Source: Blautia schinkii DSM 10518 | Lineage (GTDB): Bacteria > Bacillota > Clostridia > Lachnospirales > Lachnospiraceae | Direction: 5' to 3' | DNA length: 64,000 nucleotides | NCBI GenBank assembly: GCA_000702025.1 | Contig: JNKJ01000010.1 | Span: forward strand, 1-64,000 | In this document: positions 41,678 through 50,256 of the stretch, piece after piece | Numbering within the stretch: position 1 is the stretch's first letter | Layout of the letters: every line of letters begins with the position of its first letter | Program-made: the position numbers and the translations under genes | Notes under the pieces: generated by a model | Databases searched by the model: none | What the model saw: the letters and a program-made list of their open reading frames with translations, nothing else | Told to the model about the DNA's origin: nothing

Positions 41678-43054
41678 ATGAGGACACATCAGACGGATTT
41701 TTCCAGTGGAAGTGTGTACAAAAATATTTTGGAAGTAGCTGTGCCGATGACGATCGCACAGCTTTTAAATCTTTTATATAATATTGTAGACCGTATGTAT
41801 TTGGGCAGGATACAGGGCACAGGGGCATTGGCGCTCACAGGAGTGGGACTCTGCTTCCCGATTATTACCCTTATTGCCGCATTTACTCTTCTTTTCGGAA
41901 ACGGAGGCGGGCCGCTGTGCGCGATTGAGCGGGGGCGCGGTAACGAGGAGGAAGCGGAGAAGCTGATGGGAAATACGTTCACCATGCTGCTGCTCACAGG
42001 TGCCGTGCTTACGGTGCTGGGACTTTTAGTTTATAAGCCGGTGCTTTATGCTTTTGGGGCCAGTGACGTGACATTTCCCTATGCCGGAGCGTATATCCAG
42101 ATTTACCTTCTGGGTACTGTGTTTGTGATGATTTCTGTGGGTATGAACCCGTTTATCAACAGCCAGGGCTTCGGAAATATCGGGATGCTTACCGTGCTGA
42201 TTGGTGCTGTGCTTAATATTATACTGGACCCTTTATTTATCTTTGTGTTTCATATGGGTGTGCAGGGCGCGGCAATTGCGACGATTTTTTCTCAGTTCTG
42301 CTCTGCAGTGTGGGTGCTCAAATTCCTTACCGGAGAGCGTGTGTCCCTGAAGCTTCGCAGGGCAGCGATGAAAATCTCCTGGGAGCGCGTGGGCAGGATT
42401 GTGGCATTGGGTTTTTCCGGTTTTATCATGGCGTTTACAAATGGTCTGGTACAGATTGCATGTAATGCTACATTGCAGATTTACGGCGGTGATCTGTATA
42501 TCGGTGTGATGACGGTGCTGAATTCTGTAAGAGATATCTTTACCATGGTGGCCCAGGGTATCACGAACGGAGCTTCACCTGTGATGAGCTTTAATTACGG
42601 GGAAGGGCAGTATGGCAGGGTGAAGCAGGCCATTCGTTTTACCACGGGATTTACTGTGGCATATACGCTTCTTGCCTGGGGGATATTGAGGATTTTCCCG
42701 GAGTTTTTTATCCGGCTTTTCAATGCGGATGCGGAGCTCGTCAAGGCAGGTGTGCCGGCGCTTCATATCTATTTCTTTGGATTTTGTTTTATGGCGCTCC
42801 AATTTTCCGGACAGTGTGTATTTACTTCACTGGGAAAAGCGAAGAAAGCCGTGTTTTTTTCCATCTTCCGCAAGGTGGTAATTGTGGTTCCGCTTACACT
42901 TCTCCTGCCGAGGTTCGGAGGTCTTGGAGTGGATGGAGTGTTTTGGGCAGAACCAATCTCAAATCTGATTGGGGGAACTGCGTGTTTTGTGACAATGCTG
43001 GTGACAGTTCTGCCAGAGCTTAGAGCGGGGGCTTTACAAGGAGGTAACAGCTGA
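41678..43054 (+). CDS. MATE family efflux transporter
   Basis: This 458-residue membrane protein has about twelve hydrophobic segments. The MATE opening VYKNILEVAVPMTIAQLLNL and the DRMYLGRI segment are recognisable, as is the internal repeat of two six-helix halves (second half with MAFTNGLVQIACNA). It would export drugs or organic cations using a Na+ or H+ gradient. The ATG at 41678 has GAGGTG upstream; an earlier in-frame ATG at 41651 lies right behind the -10 box. Its stop overlaps the ATG of the following V4R gene. Confidence 0.9.
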   Translation: MRTHQTDFSSGSVYKNILEVAVPMTIAQLLNLLYNIVDRMYLGRIQGTGALALTGVGLCFPIITLIAAFTLLFGNGGGPLCAIERGRGNEEEAEKLMGNTFTMLLLTGAVLTVLGLLVYKPVLYAFGASDVTFPYAGAYIQIYLLGTVFVMISVGMNPFINSQGFGNIGMLTVLIGAVLNIILDPLFIFVFHMGVQGAAIATIFSQFCSAVWVLKFLTGERVSLKLRRAAMKISWERVGRIVALGFSGFIMAFTNGLVQIACNATLQIYGGDLYIGVMTVLNSVRDIFTMVAQGITNGASPVMSFNYGEGQYGRVKQAIRFTTGFTVAYTLLAWGILRIFPEFFIRLFNADAELVKAGVPALHIYFFGFCFMALQFSGQCVFTSLGKAKKAVFFSIFRKVVIVVPLTLLLPRFGGLGVDGVFWAEPISNLIGGTACFVTMLVTVLPELRAGALQGGNS

Positions 43055-43641
43055 TGGCTAATATTTTTTTTGAGGAACCTCATCATATATTTACATGGAA
43101 TAAGCTTGGAAATGTGAAGGAAGGGCGGACAGATTTAGGTGAAGAGATGCCGGTCATTGTTTACCGGCTGCTAGAATATACCATGAATCATGTGCTTGCG
43201 CAGGAGTTCGGTGTGGAAAAGGCTGATGAGCTTTTTCGAAAGGCAGGATATTTAGCGGGAACTGAGTTTGCAAAAAATGTCCTCGATTTAACTCAGGGGA
43301 TGGATGCGTTTATTGCAGAGCTTCAGAAATCCCTTAAGGATCTGCGGATTGGGATTCTACGTATTGAGGAGATGGAAGAGGACGGAGCGCATATTGTGCT
43401 TACTGTGGCTCAGGATCTGGACTGCAGCGGACTGCCGCCCACCAATGAGGTGGTTTGCAACTATGATGAGGGATTTCTTGCAGGAATTCTGGAGGCTTAT
43501 ACGAAAAAGCCATATAATGTAAGAGAAATTGACTGCTGGGCAAGCGGGGACCGTGTGTGCCGCTTCCGCTGCAGCGCGGCAGACTGTGAAGGATGCAGGA
43601 GGTGCGCGCCGGATGGAGGAGACAGCGGAAATTCTTTTTGA
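43054..43641 (+). CDS. V4R-domain protein
   Basis: This 195-residue protein has an N-terminal helical part and, from about residue 105, a V4R-type small-molecule-binding domain. It includes EVVCNYDEGFLAGILEAYT, the REIDCWASGDRVCRF block and a terminal CEGCRRC cluster. V4R domains bind ligands or metal and often regulate attached output domains. Here the output is probably the GGDEF protein of the next gene, which overlaps this one by 29 bp. The ATG overlaps the MATE stop and follows AGGAGG. Ligand unknown. Confidence 0.8.
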   Translation: MANIFFEEPHHIFTWNKLGNVKEGRTDLGEEMPVIVYRLLEYTMNHVLAQEFGVEKADELFRKAGYLAGTEFAKNVLDLTQGMDAFIAELQKSLKDLRIGILRIEEMEEDGAHIVLTVAQDLDCSGLPPTNEVVCNYDEGFLAGILEAYTKKPYNVREIDCWASGDRVCRFRCSAADCEGCRRCAPDGGDSGNSF

Positions 43642-44875
43642 GTATTTAAAGAATATTTTATATGACCCCACACATGCGGAGATTAATGTGAGCGCTCTGC
43701 CAGATGAATTTCAGCGTCTGGGCAGAGGGTTAGAGTTTTTGGCCGATTGTGTGCGGGAGAGCCGTACTTTTGCAAAAGCCCTGGCAAAGGGTGATTTGTC
43801 CGTACATCCCCCGGGGGCGGAGAATGTACTGGCAGCGCCTGTGAAAGAGCTCCAGGGTACGCTTCGCCATCTCGCGTGGCAGACCCGGCAGGTGGCTAAA
43901 GGCGATTACAATCAAAGCGTTGATTTTATGGGCGAATTTTCAGAGGATTTTAACACCATGATCCGCCAGCTTAAGGAGCGCCAGGAGGCTCTTTTGGAAG
44001 AAAAGAAAAAAGTGGAGGCGAATAACCGTGAGCTTGAGCGGAATCTGGAGTTGGTGATGGCGCTTACGAATTTTACCCATAATTTGATCCTGGTATTCAG
44101 CCTCGAGGAGCATGAGCCTATATTTTTTAATGATTCTGCTAAATGGTTCATACAGAGCAGGCCTATGGATGCACAGAGAATGCTGGAGCAGATCCGTTAT
44201 AATGAGCAGCGGATTCCCAAATCAGATGCGGTGTGGGATATGGAGCTTGAATGTGAGGAAGATGAGAGCGGGGCGCGTGTGCGCTATTTCAGCGTAGAAT
44301 CCTATCACATTTATTGGAGAGGCAGGATGGCCGCCGTGCATATTGTGATGGATGATACGGAACGCAAGAATAAAGAAAACCTGATGTATAAGCTTGCCTA
44401 TGTGGATCCGCTTACCGGGCTCAATAACCGTCTTTATGCCATGGACCTGATGAGTCAGTGGATGGCACAGAATGAAAGCTTTGTCATGTCGTTCATTGAT
44501 ATAGATTATCTTAAATACTGCAACGATACTTTCGGACATAAGGCCGGTGATGAATACCTCGTGCGGACGGCCAATGTGCTTAAATCTATGGGCTGCGAGG
44601 TGTGCCGCATCGGCGGAGATGAGTTCATCATGATGCGGAAAGGTGTGACATCCAGTTATCAGGATGAAAGGCTTAAAGAAGTGCGGGGGATACTGGAAAA
44701 GGAAAGCGGGAGCGGTTATCCGCAGAGCTTCAGTTTTGCTTCTTCTGAGGTTCCGGCCGGGACTGAGCTGAGCCTGGAGGATTACATTAAGATTACGGAT
44801 GCGAGAATGTACGAATATAAAATGAAAAATAAAAAGCCTCTGGATGATATCTTCTATAAAGACCAGAGATTTTGA
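43613..44875 (+). CDS. Cytosolic GGDEF protein with HAMP-like and PAS-like regions
   Basis: This 420-residue protein lacks membrane segments. It shows a HAMP-like stretch (about 95-145, LAKGDLSVHPPG and QVAKGDYNQSVDFMG), a coiled coil (about 125-155), a PAS-like domain (about 160-255) and a C-terminal GGDEF domain with intact CRIGGDEFIMM (GGDEF 334-338). No RxxD inhibitory site precedes it. It should make c-di-GMP. The ATG at 43613 has AGGAGG at 43597-43602 and lies inside the V4R gene, so the sensor and cyclase are translationally coupled. Confidence 0.87.
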   Translation: MEETAEILFEYLKNILYDPTHAEINVSALPDEFQRLGRGLEFLADCVRESRTFAKALAKGDLSVHPPGAENVLAAPVKELQGTLRHLAWQTRQVAKGDYNQSVDFMGEFSEDFNTMIRQLKERQEALLEEKKKVEANNRELERNLELVMALTNFTHNLILVFSLEEHEPIFFNDSAKWFIQSRPMDAQRMLEQIRYNEQRIPKSDAVWDMELECEEDESGARVRYFSVESYHIYWRGRMAAVHIVMDDTERKNKENLMYKLAYVDPLTGLNNRLYAMDLMSQWMAQNESFVMSFIDIDYLKYCNDTFGHKAGDEYLVRTANVLKSMGCEVCRIGGDEFIMMRKGVTSSYQDERLKEVRGILEKESGSGYPQSFSFASSEVPAGTELSLEDYIKITDARMYEYKMKNKKPLDDIFYKDQRF

Positions 44876-44880
44876 AAACA

Positions 44881-44925
44881 GACCACCCGGCGTTTTTGTA
44901 TAAGAGCGCCGGGTGGTCTTCTTTG
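44881..44925. terminator. Terminator after the GGDEF gene
   Basis: A perfect 12-bp stem, GACCACCCGGCG at 44881-44892 and CGCCGGGTGGTC at 44907-44918, followed by TTCTTT. It also sits downstream of the convergent arcC gene. Confidence 0.88.
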
Positions 44926-44955
44926 AAAGGAGTTTTGTCAACTATGGGTTTATTA

Positions 44956-45900
44956 TTATAAGTGAATTTTTGTACCTGTTCTGCCCTGAATGCCGTCTTT
45001 GGCTTTTTCAAGCAGAGTGATCATTGCCGTGCGTCCTGCGCCGGAGCCGGCAAAGTCTACAGCTGCCTGTACCTTAGGAAGCATGGAGCCTGCAGCAAAA
45101 TGGCCTTCGTCAATATATTTCTTAGCCTCAGCTACGGTGAGGTCATCGAGCCATTTTTCATCCTCTTTGCCGAAATTGATAGCAACCTTTTCTACAGCAG
45201 TAAGGATGATGAGCATATCTGCGTCGAGCTGTTTTGCCAGGAGGCAGCTTGCGAAGTCTTTGTCAATAACAGCAGAAGCGCCTTTTAAATGATCTCCGTT
45301 TAAGGTGACGGGGATTCCGCCGCCGCCGCAGCAGATAACAATTTTATTGGCGTCTACAAGGCTATTGATCGCATCTTGTTCCACAATCTCAACAGGCTTG
45401 GGGGAAGCAACTACGCGGCGGTATCCACGTCCTGCATCCTCTTTCATAATATGTCCGTAAGCTTTTGCCTGATAATCTGCCTCTTCTTTGGTAAGGAAGT
45501 GGCCAATCGGCTTGCTTGGATTCTCAAAAGCGGGGTCATCCGGGTCTACACGTACCTGAGTAACTACGGTTACGACCGGGGTACGCATAAATCCACGCTT
45601 TCTAAGCTCTTCTCTCAGAGCGTTCTGGAGGTCATATCCAATGTACGCCTGACTCATGGCCACACATACGGAGAGAGGGGTGTTTGGCTGGCTCTGGTCT
45701 TCGCGGGAGAGCGCTGCCATGGCGTTGTTGATCATGCCGACCTGCGGGCCGTTTCCATGTACGACCACTACCTGATGGCCTTCCTCAATCAGATCACAGA
45801 GTGCCTTTGCGGTAGTTTTCACAGCTACCATCTGCTCGGGGAGTGTGTTGCCTAAAGCATTGCCGCCGAGTGCAATGACGATTCGTTTTCTTTTATACAT
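44956..45900 (-). CDS. arcC: Carbamate kinase
   Basis: This 314-residue cytoplasmic enzyme transfers phosphate from carbamoyl phosphate to ADP, giving ATP, CO2 and ammonia. Family blocks are visible: VIALGGNALGN at the start, VVVHGNGPQVGMI, RRVVASPKPVEIVEQDAI, and VICCGGGGIPV. The gene follows ygeW on the same strand with a 12-bp gap. Together they look like a substrate-level ATP-forming pair: YgeW would release carbamoyl phosphate from a ureido compound and ArcC would cash it in. Confidence 0.95.
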   Translation of the reverse strand: MYKRKRIVIALGGNALGNTLPEQMVAVKTTAKALCDLIEEGHQVVVVHGNGPQVGMINNAMAALSREDQSQPNTPLSVCVAMSQAYIGYDLQNALREELRKRGFMRTPVVTVVTQVRVDPDDPAFENPSKPIGHFLTKEEADYQAKAYGHIMKEDAGRGYRRVVASPKPVEIVEQDAINSLVDANKIVICCGGGGIPVTLNGDHLKGASAVIDKDFASCLLAKQLDADMLIILTAVEKVAINFGKEDEKWLDDLTVAEAKKYIDEGHFAAGSMLPKVQAAVDFAGSGAGRTAMITLLEKAKDGIQGRTGTKIHL

Positions 45901-45912
45901 AAGAAATCCTCC

Positions 45913-47106
45913 TTATTTTAGGATTCTTGGGGCGGCCTTTACTTCGAGTTTTTTCAGGATGTCCTGGGGTTTCTCGAATTTGGAGAGCATGATCATGGCG
46001 GCGATTACGTATGGTTTGAAGCTTGCTTCTTTGTATAACGGGATTCTGTAGCGGTCGAATACGGTGGCGTCTACTTCGCCTGTTTCGCAGCTTACGCCGG
46101 TGATGTCGGCCGGGAGACAGTGGAGGTAGAGGGCTTTGCCGTTTTTGGTGGTTTTCATCAGTTCTTCGGTGCAGGCCCAGTCTTTGTGCTGTGCGTTTTG
46201 TGCCAGCAGTTCTTTTTCGAGTTTGTCAATTCCGTCGAAGTCGCCTTCGCCGTAGAGGTTGGTTCGTGTTTCCATGGCTGCGAACGGAGCCCAGCTCTTT
46301 GGATATACGATGTCGGCATCTTTGAATGCTTCTGCCATGTCGTTTGTTTTGGTGAAGGTTCCGCCTGTAGCAGCTGCGTTTTTCTTTGCGATTTCTTCTA
46401 CTTCGGGCATTACGTCATAGCCTTCCGGATGTGCAAGTACTACGTCCATGCCGAAACGTGTCATTAAGCCGATTACGCCCTGAGGAACGGAGAGGGGTTT
46501 GCCGTAGGAAGGAGAGTAAGCCCAGGTCATGGCGAGTTTTTTGCCTTTCAGGTTCTCTACGCCGCCGAATTCGTGGATGATGTGGAGCATATCAGCCATA
46601 CACTGGGTAGGATGATCTACGTCGCACTGTAAGTTTACAAGTGTCGGTCTCTGCTCTAAGATTCCGTCTTTATTTCCTTCGGTAACAGCATCCATAAATT
46701 CTTTCTGGTAAGCATGGCCTTTGCCAATGTACATGTCGTCACGGATACCGATTACGTCAGCCATGAAGGATACCATGTTGGCTGTCTCGCGTACGGTTTC
46801 GCCGTGAGCAATCTGGGATTTTTTCTCATCCAAATCCTGTACTTCCAGACCAAGAAGGTTACATGCAGAAGCAAAGGAGAAACGGGTACGTGTAGAGTTA
46901 TCCCGGAAAATAGAAATTCCAAGTCCGCTCTCAAATACCTTCGTAGAAATATTGTTCTCTCTCATAAAACGCAGAGCATCAGCAACAGTAAATACAGCTT
47001 CCAACTCATCATCAGTCTTATCCCATGTCCAGAAAAAGTCATTGTTGTACATTTCCTTGAAGTTTAAGCTGTTCAGTTTATCAATATAATCCTGTAATGT
47101 TTTCAT
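45913..47106 (-). CDS. ygeW: Knotted carbamoyltransferase YgeW
   Basis: This 397-residue transcarbamylase has the carbamoyl-phosphate-binding block FRDNSTRTRFSFASAC, the HPTQCMADMLHIIHEFGG block and the C-terminal LYLHCLPADITG block. YgeW proteins belong to the knotted transcarbamylases of unknown natural substrate found in purine-degradation clusters; 2,3-diaminopropionate-type ureido compounds are a reasonable guess given ygeX nearby. The ATG at 47106 has AGGAG nine bases upstream, so it is chosen over 47124. It lies upstream of arcC and downstream of ygeY. Confidence 0.9.
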   Translation of the reverse strand: MKTLQDYIDKLNSLNFKEMYNNDFFWTWDKTDDELEAVFTVADALRFMRENNISTKVFESGLGISIFRDNSTRTRFSFASACNLLGLEVQDLDEKKSQIAHGETVRETANMVSFMADVIGIRDDMYIGKGHAYQKEFMDAVTEGNKDGILEQRPTLVNLQCDVDHPTQCMADMLHIIHEFGGVENLKGKKLAMTWAYSPSYGKPLSVPQGVIGLMTRFGMDVVLAHPEGYDVMPEVEEIAKKNAAATGGTFTKTNDMAEAFKDADIVYPKSWAPFAAMETRTNLYGEGDFDGIDKLEKELLAQNAQHKDWACTEELMKTTKNGKALYLHCLPADITGVSCETGEVDATVFDRYRIPLYKEASFKPYVIAAMIMLSKFEKPQDILKKLEVKAAPRILK

Positions 47107-47176
47107 AATTTTAATCTCCTTCATAAATTTTAAATTTTCTTATATTAATCTTATATTAATTTTAAATTATCTTGCT

Positions 47177-47192
47177 ATACAAATTTTTTTGG
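47177..47192 (-). promoter_or_regulatory. Possible weak copy of the purine-cluster box before ygeW
   Basis: The minus strand reads CCAAAAAAATTTGTAT, close to the CCAAAAATATTTTGTAT core found before ssnA but one base shorter. It lies about 70 bp before ygeW in AT-rich DNA, where chance matches are common. Confidence 0.3.
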
Positions 47193-47231
47193 AAACCGTA
47201 GCGCACTACAAAGTCCCTTCACTCATGAGTC

Positions 47232-47315
47232 CCTCCCGCAAGTACGGGAGGCGTGCCCAACAGGGGGAGCTCGAGGGGGCATGCGGGCTTCGCAACTCCG
47301 AGCTTGCCCCCTCGA
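47232..47315 (-). other. GC-rich double hairpin between ygeY and ygeW
   Basis: TCGAGGGGGCA (47271-47281) pairs with TGCCCCCTCGA (47305-47315), an 11-bp perfect stem. CCTCCCG (47232-47238) pairs with CGGGAGG (47245-47251). The patch is strikingly G/C-rich against the very AT-rich DNA before ygeW. It lacks a T-run directly after it, so processing or partial termination in the ygeX-arcC operon is more likely than a full stop. Confidence 0.6.
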
Positions 47316-47318
47316 ATA

Positions 47319-48629
47319 TTATTTGCAGTACACGGTAGGCAGAGCGGCATATACTGCAGCACATCTTACAAGGTCGTCTTTCCAGGTCTTCTCATTCGGA
47401 GCGTGTGCCTGAGCTTCTGCGCCGGGGCCGAAGCCGATGCATGGGATATTGTTGCGGCCCATGATGGAAACGCCGTTTGTGGAGAAGGTCCATTTGTCGG
47501 TAAGCGGACGGGCTTTTCTCATTGCCTCTGTTTCAGCGTTGCCTAAGCGTTCTTCGCCGTAAAGTCCTTTGTATGCTTCCTCAAGAGCAGTAGTCACTGC
47601 GTGGTCTTTCGGGATTACCCAGGTCGGGAAGTAGCATTCAATCGGATAAACAAGCTCAGTCCAGGACGGACGGGAGTATTCATACATGGAAACCTTTACG
47701 TCTTCGCCGTATTTCTGAACAGCGGGAAGAGCACGAATTTCATCCAGGCAGCTTTCCCAGGTTTCGCCTGCGGTCATGCGGCGGTCAAGGGATACGGAGC
47801 AGGAGTCGGCAACTGCACAGCGGCTCGGGGAGGTGAAGAAGATTTCGGAGGTGGTTACGGTACCGCGTCCGAGGAAACGGGCTTCTTCCCACTGAGGATT
47901 GAATTTCTCATCGAGCATTTTTACAAGGCCTTTGATCTCGGTTGCTTCTTCGGCATCGTTCTCATTTAATGCGCGGACATCCTGGAGAATGTCGGCCATT
48001 TTGTAGATGGCGTTGTCACCGCGCTCCGGAGCAGAACCGTGGCAGGAAACACCTTTTACGTCAATGCGGATTTCCATACGTCCGCGCTGTCCGCGGTAGA
48101 TACCGCCGTCAGTCGGCTCGGTGGATACGACGAAGTCCGGGCGTACCTTATCTTCGTTGATGATGTACTGCCAGCAGAGGCCGTCACAGTCCTCTTCCTG
48201 TACGGTGCCGGTTACCAGAACCTGATATTTGTCATTTAAAAGTCCTAAGTCTTTCATAATCTTAGCGCCGTAAACAGCAGAAACGATACCGCCCATCTGG
48301 TCGGAGGTTCCGCGGCCGCCGATTTCTGTATCGGACTCAAAGCCTTCGTATGGGTCGAATTTCCAGTTGTTGATATTGCCGATGCCTACGGTATCAATGT
48401 GAGCGTCAAAGCCGATTAAGGTTTTGCCTGTGCCCATGAAGCCGAGTACGTTTCCCATGGGGTCGATCTCAACTTTGTCGAAGCCAACCTTTTCCATCTC
48501 TTCTTTGATGCGCATGATGTGGCCTTTTTCTCCGCAGCTTTCGCCCGGGATGCGAACCAGGTCGCGCAGGAATTTAGTCATATCAGCTTCGTAAGCTTTT
48601 GCTGATTCATTAATTTTGTTATAATCCAT
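47319..48629 (-). CDS. ygeY: YgeY family selenium-metabolism-linked hydrolase
   Basis: This 436-residue protein belongs to the M20 metallohydrolase family. It shows [12 protein letters not shown] (first metal-binding His and Asp), [10 protein letters not shown] (catalytic Glu) and VVSTEPTDG. Family members remove acyl or carbamoyl-like groups from amino acids. YgeY is always seen with ygeW and ygeX and is needed for anaerobic urate use in tested species; its substrate is not settled. The ATG at 48629 follows a GGAGGAAATC site. It lies between ygeX and ygeW on the minus strand. Confidence 0.9.
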   Translation of the reverse strand: MDYNKINESAKAYEADMTKFLRDLVRIPGESCGEKGHIMRIKEEMEKVGFDKVEIDPMGNVLGFMGTGKTLIGFDAHIDTVGIGNINNWKFDPYEGFESDTEIGGRGTSDQMGGIVSAVYGAKIMKDLGLLNDKYQVLVTGTVQEEDCDGLCWQYIINEDKVRPDFVVSTEPTDGGIYRGQRGRMEIRIDVKGVSCHGSAPERGDNAIYKMADILQDVRALNENDAEEATEIKGLVKMLDEKFNPQWEEARFLGRGTVTTSEIFFTSPSRCAVADSCSVSLDRRMTAGETWESCLDEIRALPAVQKYGEDVKVSMYEYSRPSWTELVYPIECYFPTWVIPKDHAVTTALEEAYKGLYGEERLGNAETEAMRKARPLTDKWTFSTNGVSIMGRNNIPCIGFGPGAEAQAHAPNEKTWKDDLVRCAAVYAALPTVYCK

Positions 48630-48736
48630 GATGATTTCCTCCCAATAAATGATATAGATTTGTTTGATATGTTATATTTACTATTGCCTGGCGGCAATTT
48701 AGGTTACGTTTGTGTCTGTAAGGTATTTGCTGAGTA

Positions 48737-49966
48737 TTATTCGCTTAAGGTTTCGTCGGTGCCGTATAAGCCGTCCCATACGATCTCGCGGTAGCGTACC
48801 GGATCGGTGTCGCCTTCGGTGGAGATGACCAGAACGTTGGAGTTCTCGTCAAGTTTGAGTGCTTCCTTTAAGTCCGCGGCGTCCAGATCGTGAAGAGCGG
48901 TGTAAGCCAGGCCGAGGGGTACGGAACCGGATTCTCCGGAGATGATGTGCGGATCACCCGGAAGCGGGTTCGCGTAAATGCGTGTGGCCTTTGCGCTCAT
49001 CCAGTCAGGACAGGAGGCGAATACGGTCACATGATTCTTGAGGATATCCCAGCCGATGGTGTTTCCTTCGCCGCATGCGAGGCCTGCCATAATGGTCTGA
49101 AGATCTCCGGCTACATTTACAAGTCCGCCGGTCTTCGCTTCTGCGGAACGGTAGAGACAGTCTGCCGCGCTTGCTTCACATACGACCATTACCGGAGGAT
49201 TGTCGCGGTATTTGTTTGCGAAGTATCCAACCACAGCGCCTGCCAGGGAACCAACGCCTGCCTGCACGAAAACGTGAGTGGGGCGGTCAGTGCCGTCGGC
49301 CTTCATCTGCTCGTCGGCTTCCAGAACCAGAGTTCCGTATCCCTGCATGATCCATGCCGGAATCTCTTCGTAGCCGTCCCAGGCTGTGTCCTGAACGATG
49401 ATGCCGTGCTCTGTCTTTTCTGCTTCTGCGGCTGCCATTCTTACGCAGTCATCGTAGTTGACTTCCTCGATGGTGACGGTGGCGCCTTCTTTGACGATAT
49501 TGTCAAAGCGGGTCTTGGTGGTGCCCTTAGGCATTCTTACAACAGCCTTCTGGCCAAGACGTTTCGCTGCCCATGCAACTCCGCGGCCATGGTTGCCGTC
49601 GGTGGCAGTGAAGAAGGTTGCCTGACCGAATTCTTCTCTTAATTTATCGGAGGAGAGTACGTTATATGGCAGTTCGCTGACATCACGTCCCAGTTCCTTT
49701 GCTATGTATCGTCCCATCGCATAGGAGCCGCCCAGCACCTTAAATGCGTTGAGCCCGAAGCGGTAAGATTCGTCTTTACAATAAATATTTTTTACCCCAA
49801 GGTATTTCGCAAGTGAGGAAAGCTTCTGCAGGGGTGTCACGCTGTACTGCGGGAAACTCTTGTGGAATTCATTGGCCTTTCTCACGTTCTCTTCGGACAT
49901 CAGGTCCAGATATGCATCCTGGGATTTGGGGACTTGGTTCACTGTCCATTTCAGCCCTTCTGTCAT
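48737..49966 (-). CDS. ygeX: Diaminopropionate ammonia-lyase
   Basis: This 409-residue PLP enzyme splits 2,3-diaminopropionate into pyruvate and two ammonia. The PLP-lysine block FGLNAFKVLGGSYAM, the ATDGNHGRGVAWAAKRLG block and the Gly-rich GVGSLAGAVVGYF phosphate-binding region are present. It supplies the carbon outlet (pyruvate) of the proposed purine pathway. It is the first gene of the minus-strand ygeX-ygeY-ygeW-arcC unit and has its own promoter with the shared cluster element upstream. Confidence 0.95.
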   Translation of the reverse strand: MTEGLKWTVNQVPKSQDAYLDLMSEENVRKANEFHKSFPQYSVTPLQKLSSLAKYLGVKNIYCKDESYRFGLNAFKVLGGSYAMGRYIAKELGRDVSELPYNVLSSDKLREEFGQATFFTATDGNHGRGVAWAAKRLGQKAVVRMPKGTTKTRFDNIVKEGATVTIEEVNYDDCVRMAAAEAEKTEHGIIVQDTAWDGYEEIPAWIMQGYGTLVLEADEQMKADGTDRPTHVFVQAGVGSLAGAVVGYFANKYRDNPPVMVVCEASAADCLYRSAEAKTGGLVNVAGDLQTIMAGLACGEGNTIGWDILKNHVTVFASCPDWMSAKATRIYANPLPGDPHIISGESGSVPLGLAYTALHDLDAADLKEALKLDENSNVLVISTEGDTDPVRYREIVWDGLYGTDETLSE

Positions 49967-50025
49967 AAAACAACCTCCCTTAAAAATTTTGTTTTTTTGG
50001 ACTAATTCTTTTTGTTTCTAATAAC

Positions 50026-50097
50026 ATCATACCATAAAAAATGGAATTTGCAATAGGAAAATACAAAAATTTTTAGGTTTTTCAAAAAATATTTAGG
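50026..50097 (-). promoter_or_regulatory. ygeX promoter with shared 28-bp purine-cluster element
   Basis: On the minus strand TTGCAA (50053-50048) and TATGAT (50031-50026) are 16 bases apart, about 60 bp before ygeX. Directly upstream and partly overlapping, 50078-50051 matches 25 of 28 bases of the ssnA-side element. A second related box, CCTAAATATTTTTTG (50097-50083), lies 20 bp further up, giving two boxes two helical turns apart. Confidence 0.65.
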
Positions 50098-50101
50098 TGC
50101 G

Positions 50102-50130
50102 TTGCCAGAGGGCTTGAAATATGGTAAAAT
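50102..50130 (+). promoter_or_regulatory. Promoter for the DUF1015 gene
   Basis: TTGCCA (50102-50107) and TAAAAT (50125-50130) are 17 bases apart on the plus strand. A leader of about 120 bases follows, with a small CCACCTCTACAGGTGG hairpin. Confidence 0.65.
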
Positions 50131-50256
50131 AAGAAGACATTTTTAACGAAATAAGTGAGAATTCTCCACCTCTACAGGTGGCGGGATGAATCACCAAAAA
50201 CAAGATTAACGGCAGTGGATTGAAACAATGAATGGATGAGAGGAGAAATAGATATC

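Noticed and set aside
41520-41828. Longer N-terminus of the second shell protein
   Set aside because: The extension has no similarity to shell proteins, crosses the promoters and runs into the MATE gene; the ATG at 41519 has a perfect ribosome binding site.
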